From Tetmemena sp. SeJ-2015 (lineage: Eukaryota > Ciliophora > Spirotrichea > Sporadotrichida > Oxytrichidae), in assembly GCA_027382625.1 (NCBI GenBank), contig JAJKFJ010020921.1:186001-250000 (forward strand): a stretch of 64,000 nucleotides of DNA, in the 5' to 3' direction. The stretch's first letter is position 1, and every line of letters begins with the position of its first letter. A program made the position numbers and the translations under genes. Shown here one piece after another: positions 13,240 through 24,204 of the stretch. Under the pieces are notes generated by a model, which saw nothing but the letters and a program-made list of their open reading frames with translations, was not told where the DNA came from and did not search any database.

Positions 13240-16200
13240 AATTCAAATTTTAAATTATGAAGAGCCCGCCACTTATTATTATGTATGCTGTTGCCTAGGT
13301 GCAGAGCACTCACGAGAACATCAGAGTGCAAAAGATGTCAGTTATTGATGTTTAATTTGTATTTTTTATCTTTTAATGAATAATTGATTAAGTAACTTAA
13401 TTATTTTTTATTAATTTCTTTATTATATTATTTTTAAAACAAATTCTAATTTATCGTTATTGATGTAATTAACTCAGCTCACTTTATTTTCAGGCAGCAA
13501 AACTAGGGAGGAAATCTATGCTTTCATTTTAAGCAAAGCATATCGATTTAGATTTTTCACTTAATTACCTCATCTTGAAGATAACCTTCCTCATTCATTT
13601 GTTTTTAAAAATTTGAAAAATCTAAATTGACAAAATATGTGGCCTTATGCTAGAAACCTTAAAAAATTAAAATCCTTAACTTACCTATTATATTTACATA
13701 AGAATATACACCTTCTGAAGTAATGCTTCATCGATCACATGCACTTTAGATTTTAATTATAAAGATGTCAATTATGGTGCTGCTAGTGTACTATTTTATT
13801 TCACTTTTTTCTATTAGTTATATATGTTCATGTATTTCCTTTCTTCCCTGTTTCTGATTCTAATCTAAAACGATATCATTTTTTGCGTAAAAATATTATA
13901 AATAGAAGAATATATTTATGGATAGTCTACATTTTTAAAAGATGTGTCTATTTAGTATAGAGAAAAGTGGTTTTCCAAATAATATTGCTAGCATTTTTTT
14001 GAAAAAATGTATAGTATTTGAAATAAATTGCTTCGATCATTAGAATCATTAACAACTTAGTAATTTAAGGGATTTAAGGTTTCAAGCTTAAGAGAGCTTT
14101 AGGCATTAAGAATAGTATCATCTGCTTTTTATCTAAGTAAAATGATTTACAGTTTATATAGGCCTCCTATAAATTTTAATAGTTCTTCAATTGATACAGT
14201 ATATAAAAGCTTCAATTTTTCTCTTTAGTGTTCATTTTTAATAGACTAATTTTCCAAATATTAAATAAAATTTGCAGATAGGGGTTACTTGAAACCTCTC
14301 TCCTTCAGTTTTAGCATCTCTTTGCACATTAATCGATTTCATTACAAAATTAGATGTGAAATCAAAAAGTCTCCAAGTCTCAGCATCTTAAATACTTATT
14401 ATCTTGGAGAAGAAGACTGCTAATGGAGTGTTCTCATAATACAAGCAAACTAATTCGTTCATTACATCGGCTTCACTTACTTGTTGATCATCATCTTTCA
14501 GCTAACGACCCTTATTCCATTATCATTAAAATATCAGACGGCAAGGGAGATTCATTATGAGTTAAGAACAGTCCAACTGTTATTGTAAAAACTCAATCAA
14601 CGATTAAATTTCATTCTCATCCCCATTGAATATATTTTACAAATCATCTAGAAGCTATCTTCAAAGTACTAGAGACAACGACTTTCAGTCAAAGATTAAC
14701 CTTAATAATCCATCTATTCTGAACCTTCTGCGAAAACTACTTTGACAGCTTCAAAATTAACTTAGCTACTAAATTACTAAGCTATTCCATCTTTGAAGAG
14801 AGATGCAACATTCTTAAGCAAATATGTAATAATTCTTGCCAGTTTAATGAAATGTTAAGAGCAACATTTAAGTTATAATCAACTTCTAGAAGTATAATTT
14901 TCACTTAATAAGAGAAACTTGAAAACTCATGCAGCCTCATATTAAATCATATAAATCTTTGCCTCAATAAGGTATATACTAAGAAGCTTTAATCTTGAAA
15001 CTCTTATGCCCAAATTCTAATCTCTCATAATAAAATTTCCTCATTTTGCTAAGATTTTAGTGTTCAGATGTTCTCTATAGATATTTAAATTCAAAATTCT
15101 CTCTTTGACAATGCTTGTGATTAATCATTGAAAGCCTAGTTTGCATTTAGCAATAATAAATAAAAATAATTTTAAATGTAGCTATTTTTGATAATGCATT
15201 AAGTAGTCAAGCAACCTCAATCATTTTCAAATTCTGAATTACCTCAACTTTTTGAAGAGATAAATAGCCAATAAGTGAAAATGTAAAAAGAAATTTAATT
15301 TAGATGTATGTATAATATAGAATTATTATTTTTTCTTCGCTTTTCAGATCCTTCAAATTATTGAATATGAGAGCATGCAATTAAATTCTACTCTATCGTT
15401 ATTTCTTCCCAAATATACTGTCCAATTTATATTATAATCCCTTTATTCTCTTAAGCAATCAGACTGTAAGCGTAGTCTCTATTGATACCGAATAGGATGA
15501 TGAAATGTGCCTTCCTTAAATAAACTCGACTCTGCCACTCTGCATGTAAATTTAAACTTGCCACTCAACATCATAGAACAGCATGTATCTTTCTTTACCT
15601 TTGAGAAAATATTCTATTAATTGAAATTCTTAAAAATATTCCTTTGTCAGTTATCTTTAAATAGAGAAAGGAGCAAGGAAAAGCTCTGCCTACTGTAAAA
15701 TATTGCGGAGGAGAGTCATCTTTTGAGGTATATTCTTCTTACACTTCTTAATATGAGAAGAATATGAATAGGTGATCGGGAGTAAGAGATATTTGAAATA
15801 AATAAGAAAGTAGATCTTGATTTAAGACTTCATGATCTGAAGGTTAACAGCTAGATGAGTTTTTTTTTTTTACCAAGGTTTAGTCAGTCTCTTTTTTAAA
15901 AATAATTCCCGACAAATAATTATAACAGTAATAGACGTCTGGGCTTTCACGTGACGTGGCACAATTGATCAAGGATTACGCCTGTGAATTAAGTTTAAAT
16001 CGATTAAGTTAGATATTATTAGGGGTTATTAAAAACGAAAACAAAATAGCAAAGATCGTAAATGAAAATTAAAAGAAAACAGGAAAACATAAAATGAAGA
16101 AATTTAATTTAAAGGGTTTTGTTTTAAAAAAAAAAATTGGGAAAAAAATAAGAGATTTTTAAAAACTTAAAACTGATACAGTGAGGCTCAAAAGTAAGCA

Positions 16201-17330
16201 ATTAAAGATCAAAGCAGTTATTTATCTAGAGATGTCTTTATTAATTTAAAGTTATGATGATCTATACATCTCTTTTTTGCAATCTCTCGAATCAATTCAT
16301 ATTCTACCTATAATGATAATCTTATAATTTATTGGAAATACTTAATTTAGTCCTCTAAGTTTTGCCAGCTACAGGCTTGCCAGCTCTTTCAATAATGCTC
16401 AAAAATACATAAAAATTCGGTTAATTAGAATGCGCTTGGTAAAATTACTTTAAGAAAAATAAAATAATTAGCAAAACTGGGTGAGAAACCTAAAAATTAT
16501 TTAGAATGAAAAATGCCAAAATCCAAGAAATCCTGGTTTAGTTGAACAAATATTCTTTCAGCTTTTGATTTCATAACAATTATTGAGTTCAAATATTCTT
16601 TAATAATGAGATTCCCTTCCAATCTTTGGTCTTATTGTCTATGTTTTCTTTAATGCATATTTGTATCTTCCCTTTAAGCATTTTAATGCAGTAGATATTT
16701 ATTCACTCCTTCATTTGATTATATATTTCTCCTCAAATTATAGATAAGGAGAACATGGAATGGATAATTGACTCGACTCTAAGCGATTATCAAAGTGTAG
16801 TGATTAATTGTGGGAACTATTGGTTTAATATTCTTAATTTAGGCTAAGTTCATCTCTCGTCTATTCGAAAGGAGAGGCTAATTTCTCCATGTGTGAATTT
16901 AAATTAAAATAAAAAAGATTAGACTTACTCTAAAGAATTTTAAAAAGTTTTAATATTGAAAGGTCAAATTTATCAATAATACAAGGAAATTCTTCTCAAA
17001 ATAAAATAAATTCAATCAAAGAATTAAACACTCCAACATTAAATTCATTCTTCATAAGTATCCTCCGCAAACTATAGAGAGCCAGATATCTGCTATACAG
17101 CTAACTCTTTACTCACCTATTGACAAATGCTCTGAAGAAATAGTAATATGAAATAATTACCAATTCATATTTTTAATTGATATTCTCGTTTCTTAGCTTG
17201 CTTATATTGTTGCTGTGACTTTAAGCTTCCTAAAAGTTACTTAAATGCCTAAAGAAAACCCATATTGCCATATATAGTTTCTAAATTGGTTTCATCGGCA
17301 GCTTTTAATTCATTTTGAAGACACGAGTTG
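13240..17330. other. AT-rich region, no confident gene
   Basis: About 4 kb of AT-rich DNA. The + strand frame from ATG 14423 (MECSHNTSKLIRSLHRLHLL) is fairly protein-like but meets TGA at 14558, 14627, 14709 and about 14996 in the same frame, so it is not accepted as a gene. A solitary GC-richer palindromic patch at about 15945-15965 (CACGTGACGTGG) is the only site-like motif noticed. Confidence 0.4.
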
Positions 17331-17332
17331 TA

Positions 17333-17797
17333 ATGGGACTCTTCCAAGATCAAGATGAAATTATAAGCTCCAGAATGTATAATAAAAGAACTACTGATAA
17401 TTTAAAATATTCCAAAATAAGATAGAGCAAGAAAACTGTAATGCAAGGGAGTTATATCTCAAGTGAAAATAGTTCTCGGGATACTTCAATATATGCTTTA
17501 TTATTTCAACTCTAATCTGTTAACGAAATCATAGAGAGGAATAAAAACACTCTGATGCAGCACTATCTTCATAGATCGCTTTCAGAAATCAGTAAAGTCA
17601 GTTAGTTGAGAAATTATAAGAGAATAATAAAAATTGTCAAGAAGGGCAAAGCATCATTTCAATAAGTTTTCATTCACATCACGAGATTAAAATTGCTACT
17701 TCTATTTTAAATGGAGAACATTTACTTTAAAAGACTTTCCTCTCCCTCTGACTATTGCTAAACTCTGAAATTAACAAGAGGCACTCAAGTGACTTGA
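17333..17797 (+). CDS. uninterrupted 154-residue ORF, unknown product
   Basis: ATG at 17333 to TGA at 17795, with several in-frame TAA/TAG read as Gln. The peptide begins MGLFQDQDEIISSRMYNKRT and is basic, with many Lys, Arg, Ser and Ile residues and no membrane segment. Gly2 could be myristoylated. No family is recognised. Frames of this length without TGA do occur by chance in such AT-rich DNA, so this is only a candidate. Confidence 0.3.
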
Positions 17798-18334
17798 TTG
17801 ATTACGATTTGAATTCAAGCATTGATACAAAGGGTAAAACCCTGGGAATCAGTGGCCTTGCTAGATCATGAAAATAGCAATCTGAATATATCAAAGGCTT
17901 CCTGCACTTTTCATGAAATCAAAAAGTAAGACATCGATAGTGTAGTAATTATTGATATCATTATAAAAATTGTAAAGGATGAAAAAGTTTTAACGATGAT
18001 TTAAATCAGTACGCTAAAAAGCAGGTAGTCCTTGATAACCTCGATATTTGGATAGGTACTTCAAGAGCATGAACTCTCATTTTCATCTGAACCTTAAAAG
18101 TTAGTAAGTTGACTGAGTGAATTCAAGGCATCTTAAATTAATGTGAATATCAGATGCTCACTATTATATTCATCTAACTCATTAAAATTACTTGTGTTTT
18201 AAAAGGAAGATTTTTAACTTTACTTCTTTTTAAAAATATTATTTTAAAGGATTTTAAAAGTTTGGGAAATCTTTTTCAATTATTTTAAAATTTTTTATTT
18301 TCAAAGGTAAGTTAAAAAATTTTTAAATTTCAAA

Positions 18335-18413
18335 ATTTTTTTTTTTTAAAAAAAAACCAAAAAAAAAAAAAAAAACAAACAAACAAACAAACAAACAAAC
18401 AAACAAACAAAAA
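18335..18413. repeat. poly(T)/poly(A) and (CAAA)n low-complexity tract
   Basis: A run of T, then a run of A, then about nine units of CAAA ending at about 18410. It directly abuts the coding-like segment at 18416-18820. Confidence 0.95.
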
Positions 18414-18415
18414 AA

Positions 18416-18820
18416 GGAGGACTAGACACTTTTGAAACAGAGGAAGTATGCACACTAGCTCTCTCTTATCTAGGAAAGCTTTCCAGAGGGGTATTTGACT
18501 GGCTTCAAAAATTTGAGTCTTTCAGGGCAGTAGAAACCTGGAGGACAGAAGATTTTTAGGGAACTGAGTGAAATCTCATTGTCAGTTCCATCACCCAATT
18601 TAACCACTAGCTCCACCGTATCTTAGGACTAATAAAAAAGCGCCCTCACAACTTCATTAGACAGAAGGAGAGCAGGATCTTCGTCAAGATGTTCAAAAAT
18701 ATTGGCTACACTCTCTTCTCCTTCGAGTGCCATTGGAGTCAGAAGTTGACTCATCAAGTCGAAAAAGACAAGGTTAGACTTCAGGCCACTCTCAATCATC
18801 ATACAGCCTAATATAGGAAG
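18416..18820 (-). CDS. MDS fragment of a Cys-rich (CPPGFYCP) protein
   Basis: On the - strand, 135 codons are open with a base composition well above the local AT level and with TAA/TAG as Gln. The peptide is acidic in its first part (EGEESVANIFEHLDEDPALL) and then contains CPPGFYCPERLKFLKP, the type of repeat seen in Cys-rich ectodomains of large ciliate surface and ABC-type membrane proteins. No start or stop is present, so this is one internal coding segment. The - strand segment at 19405-19593 may belong to the same gene. The CAAA tract marks its downstream edge. The family assignment is tentative. Confidence 0.5.
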
Positions 18821-19404
18821 GATAAGATTAGATTATCTAAAAATACAGATAAATTTCATTGCAACTTTCTTTACTACCCATACTGACTCTTATTTAGGTT
18901 TTTTTGTTGTCTATTGAATTAGAGTTTGCATTTGGATTCTTCAATTTCACAAATTATCTTAATTGCTTCCTATCTTAGTCACTAAATTTAGCTTTTAGAC
19001 TATTATCAAACTTTTTAAAATCTTACCATTTGAGCTCAGTAGTATTCTCTTAATCATAGCCACTCTTGGTATGAGAGCTTTTACTGGAAGTAGCTAATAA
19101 GAGGAGTAGATTTTAAGTGCTATTTTCGTAGCTTTTATAGTTTTCTCAAATGCTCTCGATTTCACTATAACAACATATTAATTGGAGCCAATTTTCCACT
19201 AAACTAAAGTGCAATCATAATAATGTTTGCAAACTAAAAAAGGTTTACTTACATTTACTTGCATTCAGTATGTTTAGAGGTTCTTCACTGCGGTACAAGA
19301 TTTGTTTCCCATTTTCACCTTTCTGTTTTTCATATTTACCAATATTTTAATTTAATTGAAATTTAATTTTATTTATATAGTCTAATAAACTCATCGATTG
19401 AGGC

Positions 19405-19593
19405 CTAAGGTGTTAGGCAATTATTTAAATAAATTCTATAATATTCATCAACCATACGATAATCCAAAGTCGTATTTGGAGCATAATAGCATGCTCCTAC
19501 GTAACTTCGCATTATTAACAATCCATTTGATCTATATACTAGGAAGTAAAGTGCACGCTTGATCAAATTTCCTGAGCTACGAATTAGAGACAA
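19405..19593 (-). CDS. possible coding segment, unknown product
   Basis: The - strand reads a peptide including MRSYVGACYYAPNTTLDYRM and VDEYYRIYLN, richer in Tyr and charged residues than chance frames nearby, and continuing in the same frame beyond a TAG (Gln). It lies upstream of, and on the same strand as, the 18416-18820 segment, so both could be MDSs of one gene. No domain is recognised. Confidence 0.3.
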   Translation of the reverse strand: MSLIRSSGNLIKRALYFLVYRSNGLLIMRSYVGACYYAPNTTLDYRMVDEYYRIYLNNCLTP

Positions 19594-19806
19594 ATATTAC
19601 ATTTAAATTAGTTCAATGAGGAAAAATATCGAAGATAAAATTAATCATCAAAAACAATTAAATCTGTTAAAAAAAACTATTTGAGTCACTTATTCCCAAT
19701 AGTCTATCTAATCATAATTTCTGCCCATCTTTGAATTGAATCTAGTCTTCTCATGAGCTACCTCTTGTTTACTTGCATGTAAACACCCTTGAAGTCTTAG
19801 GTACTC

Positions 19807-21253
19807 TCAGCCTCCAATTCTGTTGTAGAACTGAGCTCCATCTTTTCGTTGTGAGTGAGAGTAGAGTGTCTTTGAGGAGCGGAAGCACTGCATAAACATG
19901 GTAGGCCCATAGAGATAGAGTTCAAAACGAGTGCTTTCGCAGCAAGAACTCTGCTCTCGCACTGGATGATCTGAACCTATAAAAAAATGGGTTGGCAGCC
20001 AGCTGGGTCCAGGGGCTTAAATCCTGCCAAGCCATTCTTTGCATGCAAAAGTGCTCAAAAAGACCTCTGACGGGGTCTTTCCAATAATGCGAAAGTATGA
20101 AGGGCTGAGACATCGGTGTGTCACTCTCTGCAGATGCACTGCTCCAACTATGCTGGGCATGATATTTAGCACCTCAATGAGCATCCAGTGCTGAACAGGA
20201 TTTTGAGTGAACCTTGCAAAGCTATAGTTTAACTCTCTGTAGATGAATTCTATACCATCCTGCCAGATGTAGACCTGCCTGATCTCGTCGAGACCTTGTA
20301 CCCCTTTTTACTTGAGATAGGGGATTACCTTGAAATCATTGAACACTCTCATCATGCTCTCAGCATCTTCTTGCAAGTCCGATTTCATGAATTGCAAATG
20401 ATGCTTTCTGCCTCATTCTTACATAAAATGCTCCTCCAAGAAGAGGCCTCCTGACCCTTCGATGTGCTCTAAGATCATATTGAGCTCCCATCGAATTGTA
20501 AATGGGACTCCTAGCTCATCAAAAACTTGACTGATACTTTTGCTGCCTCGCGCGAAGAGGCCTCTTTAAGAATTTGGGAGTGGTGGCTTCTCAAATTTTT
20601 ATGAATGATGGAACTCAGGCACAGGAGACTAACAAAGCTGATCCAACAAGCAAGGCTGCTTGACTCTAGAATCTTCTGCTGCAATCAAAGGCAGCGTAGC
20701 AATCTGAGTCAGCTAGCATGGGATTACTTTTTATGAAGCGATAGCGTCCATAATAGGAGTGACGACTAATGGATGAGTGTCGAGCTTAAGCTATTTCATT
20801 ACAAGGGGGCTGTACCCAGAGCGCAAGAGATCCTCCTTGCTATGGCTAGCCAAATGTGCCTTTAGGGCACGAGAAGTTGGGAACCTGCTATTCATCATTG
20901 CAGAGCTTGCACTAATATCTGCCTCTGATTTTTAATTGTTGGTAGAAGCTCTAAGCGCGTTCATGGACAACGGCATGCCTCTTAAGTTCTTTGGGCTTGT
21001 ATACTCCATGGCAATGCGCACAACTGAGCAGAAGCCTGGGTCATTGGGCCTTTTCGCTTTTCTATCCTCTCCTTCGCGATAGCCATTCCTTCAACCAATC
21101 GTCATAGCCCCGCTCTCCTCGCTTTCTTTGCAATGATTTTGGATTTCCTTGCCTAGCCAAGCTGTTCGTAGTGATTTCCTGCAGAAGACTCGCCAACCCA
21201 GTGCACTTGTGGATATTAATGCTAACGCCTTGCGAATGGCTTGCGCTCTCCAT
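19807..21253 (-). pseudogene. TBE zinc-finger ORF (57-kDa class), frame-disrupted
   Basis: From ATG 21253 the - strand reads a basic N terminus (SLQRKRGERGYDDWLKEWLS), then two C2H2 fingers: CAHCHGVYKPKELKRHAVVH and CKLCNDEQQ... joined after a frame change to FPTSRALKAHLASH. The rest (about 300 residues) includes WQDGIEFIYRELNYSFARF and other Trp/Tyr-rich sequence with no domain I can name. Damage seen: an in-frame TGA at 21041-21043 before finger 1, a frameshift inside finger 2 near 20880-20890, and a TGA at 20413-20415. The frame ends at TGA 19807. The total size, about 480 codons, fits the 57-kDa ORF of TBE elements. The breaks suggest decay, unless some are sequencing errors. Confidence 0.75.
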
Positions 21254-22020
21254 ATTAAATAGTAAATTATTCCTATTAAATAATCAAGCACTTAAACTTT
21301 ATTTAGTCACTCACAAAGCCATGCCCTAGAAGACACTCAACGCAGCCCCACCATGACTATAGCACTCCCTCTGCTTCCTCAAGGTAAGCAATGTCCAAAA
21401 CAATACCTTCTTCCATGTTTAAAACATCAAAATCCATACTCTCAATGGGATATCCCCAAAACCATATCTTTTCACTGGGAAAAAACATCCAAATCCATAC
21501 CTAATTCCTACTTTAGATTTCTAGCCATACAAGAGACTTGAGCTCGCAGCAGACAGTCAAAACAGCTTATCCATTGCGAGCCATAGATTTGCCAGTGCAA
21601 TGCAGCTCCGGGGACACAAGTTTATGTCCTGCCTAACTTAGTTCGCCAGCTTAGTTAATAGAGATAGCTCTACTATTAAGTACCCAAGCTCTAGTTTAAG
21701 CTTATGTAACTCAATTAATTAAGACTTAAACTTATTTTAAAGGAGGGCCAGACAGATAGGACTTGACTCTAGTCATGATAAACTTTAACCAGTTCAATGA
21801 GACGAGCTCACAACGAGCATTCTAACAGACTCTACATATCTGTAAGCACAGAGCAGCTGAATCTGAAGTTCAGCTCCACGCTGGTCCGACCTCTATTCCT
21901 ATCTCAAGTTCTAAAGTGCATAAATATGTATGAAATACTACCTTAGATTCACTCTTTATCACCTGTAGTATCAACCTGCTCCCCACCTATGAAGAAGACA
22001 GCCTCCTCAGCTTCCTGAGG
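21254..22020. other. transposon-internal spacer with degenerate telomere-like repeats
   Basis: Between the two divergent ORFs lie four loosely similar units spaced about 26-36 bp apart: TCCAAAACAATACC (about 21388), ATCAAAATCCATAC (about 21426), ATCCCCAAAACCATATC (21452) and ATCCAAATCCATACC (about 21488). The third contains CCCCAAAACC, which resembles the ciliate telomeric repeat. As the start regions of both ORFs flank it, this spacer is the natural place for their promoters. No other feature is seen. Confidence 0.45.
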
Positions 22021-22604
22021 ATGTTCTCTCAAGGGTAGAAGTTCTGATGAGACGGCTAAGCTCACCCAAATCAACGTTCCCAATTACCCTGAGCTCTCTT
22101 GGCAAGCATTTATCGAAATGAGTGCCGAGGGACAAGGAGTTTCTGAAGCTATCTCATTCTACTATGAGGACATGGGCGAGCTGTCTGAACGCAGCTATAT
22201 GCTTTCCATACTCGGCACTCTTAGAGGAGACTTCCTATAGAAGCTCGTCCACACACAGCAATAGCTCAGAATGTCAGGTAGACTAGAAGAAAAGAAGCTT
22301 GACACTATCGAGGTAAGTCCTGAGATGCTTCGAAGTCTTGAGGCTCAACCCTACTATTCGAGTAAGAATTCGGGGTTCCTAAGTTTATGTTTTAGAAAAG
22401 AAGGGCAGAGCTCTGGCATTGTTGAAGGTAACTTCTACTGGGAAGCGTCAATAGAAAAAGCGCAAGAGATTTGAAATCAGCTGTGCTTATGAGGGAGCAG
22501 GGGAAGACAGCCTGATGACAGGGAACGGAATCGGTGGCCTAAAGCCCCTTGACGTAGACATGGGATTGCTTAGGTCCCCTCCCGCCAAGAGGATGCTGGC
22601 TTGA
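22021..22604 (+). pseudogene. TBE 22-kDa ORF, two +1 frameshifts
   Basis: Starting at ATG 22021 (MFSQG) the + strand encodes about 193 residues if one base is skipped in the G run at 22032-22035 and one in the run of four G at 22372-22375. Features: an acidic middle (SEAISFYYEDMGELSERSYM), a Lys/Glu-rich part, and near the C terminus a basic cluster GKRQQKKRKRFE that looks like a nuclear localisation signal. It ends at TGA 22602. Size and position next to the transposase match the 22-kDa ORF of TBE elements, whose function is not known to me. Its last 157 bp overlap the 3' end of the transposase frame on the other strand. Both lesions are an extra G in a G run, so homopolymer error is a real alternative to decay. 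Confidence 0.7.
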
Positions 22605-23689
22605 CGTTTAAATTAGAGTACTTAAGCTTATGTTACTTAATTATCAATCCTAATTCCTCCTACTCTATTACTCTTTTCTATTCTCGTGAGATCACTTGTT
22701 AAGATGTGTTGGAAGTCTTATTGCTCTTTCGAACGAATAGCGCCAGATATGATGTCTATGGGCTAAGCCTGGCTCACTTTAAAGTCCTCTCGCGCTAGTG
22801 CTCGCTTGTAGTGGCCTTTCACTCTAGAAAATACTTCCTCGATAGGGTTGAAACATGAGGAGTAAGGAGCGTTGAAGATAAGCTCAATGCCTGAGTCAGA
22901 GCAAGCCTGGGCGACCGAGCGAGAGTGATGAGCTCTGAGGTTGTCTAAGAACACCTATATCTTTTCCATTGGATGATGCAACCGAAGTAGCTTAATCTCC
23001 CTTTCGATAATCTGTATGGTGATCGACATTTCGGGTAGAGCGAAACCCTCTAAGCCTGAATGTGAGCTTATCATAACGAGAGCTGCCATGGTGTTGAGCT
23101 TGATCCCCTCCTTGAGAAGCACTTAGTTTTGGTAAGGTTTGGCCCAAGACCTGATGCTTGCATGGTAGGGCTTGAATATTTTTTCGTCAAGGAAGATGAT
23201 GTAAGCCTTTTCGCTTCTGCTCGCGAGCATCCTTTTGCACACGAAAGCTTGTGTCCTCAATATTTCCTCCTACTTACGCTGACTCAAGCTGTAGTCACTC
23301 ATTGTAACCTTGAACTTTATACCATGCGCGCGATAGATATTTCTCAGTGAGCCCTTGCTGAGTGTGATTTCTGGGTGCTTGCGATAGAGCATGAGACATC
23401 GCTAAGCGAGGGAGAGATACTTCTGCTCTGCCAGAGTGTTGTCATTGAGAAGGTAGCACAAGTGCTCGAAGGTCAATGGTGACTTAGACCTGGGTCCTAG
23501 GCATAGCTCCATGGTGAGTGCTAGAGCTCCCCTGCAAACTCTCTAGATGGAATACACTCCGACTCCAGTAGCAGCTCTGATCTCTTAGTAGGAGCAATAT
23601 ACCAGGCTCTCAGATGTAGGCTGCAAAGTTCTGAGCCTGAGTAGGACTAAGAGCTAAGACTGCTATGGTGTCACCACCTGCTTCCTCAT
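22448..23689 (-). CDS. TBE transposase (42-kDa class, DD34E)
   Basis: The - strand is open from ATG 23689 to TGA 22448 (413 residues) with many TAA/TAG read as Gln and no frame break. The N terminus is Gln/Leu-rich with a likely helix-turn-helix region. The catalytic triad of the Tc1/mariner/IS630 group is visible: Asp in IIFLDEKIFKPYH, Asp in VFLDNLRAHHS, and Glu in FNPIEEVFSRVKGHYK, with 34 residues between the second Asp and the Glu (DD34E). The sequence before the Glu, IELIFNAPYSSCFNP, matches the family's LPPYSPDLNP region. The usual 42-kDa protein would end earlier, around 22620. The extra C terminus lies over the antisense of the 22-kDa ORF and may be read-through of a lost stop. The gene appears intact, unlike its partners. 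Confidence 0.9.
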
Positions 23690-23816
23690 TGCAAATATAA
23701 TTTAGATATGGGCTATAAATTATTCTTTCTTTACCCTTTATCCTGATTAATCCTTCTTGATTATCATTAAATTGTATTTTGACAAGTTCAAGACTTAAAA
23801 CATCGTGTTACACTTT

Positions 23817-23920
23817 ATGCTGAGAGAGTACATTAGAATAGTCAAGAAGATCAAGCCGAACATCAAATTCCTCCTCGTCATTACAGTCAGATTCTAGAGA
23901 ACAAGCTTATGCTATGCATG
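23817..23920 (+). CDS. possible small coding segment right of the transposon
   Basis: ATG 23817 opens MLREYIRIVKKIKPNIKFLL, a basic amphipathic peptide, to a TGA near 23918. It could be a first MDS of the + strand gene at 24.2-25.1 kb, or unrelated. No family is recognised. Confidence 0.25.
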
Positions 23921-24204
23921 ATCACCCTCGAATGGACTTACTTGAGCATCGATTGCTACATATATTACATCCATCAGTTTTGAGCTTAGCTTGAACAACT
24001 TATAAATAAATATATAGCTGATAATTTAATAAAAAAGAGAATTAAATAATTAATAAATTTATTACATCTAAAATTATTGGCAATTGAATTGTGAGTTTTT
24101 ATTTTTAAATTATTACCATTCAATAAAGCATTAAATTCTAAACAACTTTGATTTTTGCAACTTCTTCGTAGGAGGGAAAGAGTTAATTTGGTCATAATTG
24201 TTTT

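Larger units (their letters stand above)
19807..23689. mobile_element. TBE-like (Tc1/mariner-superfamily) transposon
   Basis: Three ORFs of the kind described for Oxytricha TBE elements lie together: a zinc-finger ORF of about 57-kDa size (- strand), a 22-kDa-size ORF (+ strand) and a DD34E transposase (- strand). The element ends were not found. No clear C4A4 terminal inverted repeats could be seen near 19.7 or 23.8 kb, though a single CCCCAAAACC lies inside at 21454. The bounds given are those of the ORFs only. The GC content is well above the flanks. TBE elements are removed during macronuclear development and are thought to supply the transposase used in genome rearrangement. Confidence 0.85.

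Noticed and set aside
14423..15360. Long + strand frame with protein-like pieces if TGA were Trp
   Set aside because: It meets TGA at least four times. With TGA as the sole stop at about 1 in 54 codons in this composition, four in 310 codons is near chance. Recognised genes here end at TGA, so a TGA=Trp code is not supported.
20000..21300. Several short standard-code - strand ORFs as separate genes
   Set aside because: They are pieces of one larger transposon zinc-finger ORF once TAA/TAG are read as Gln.
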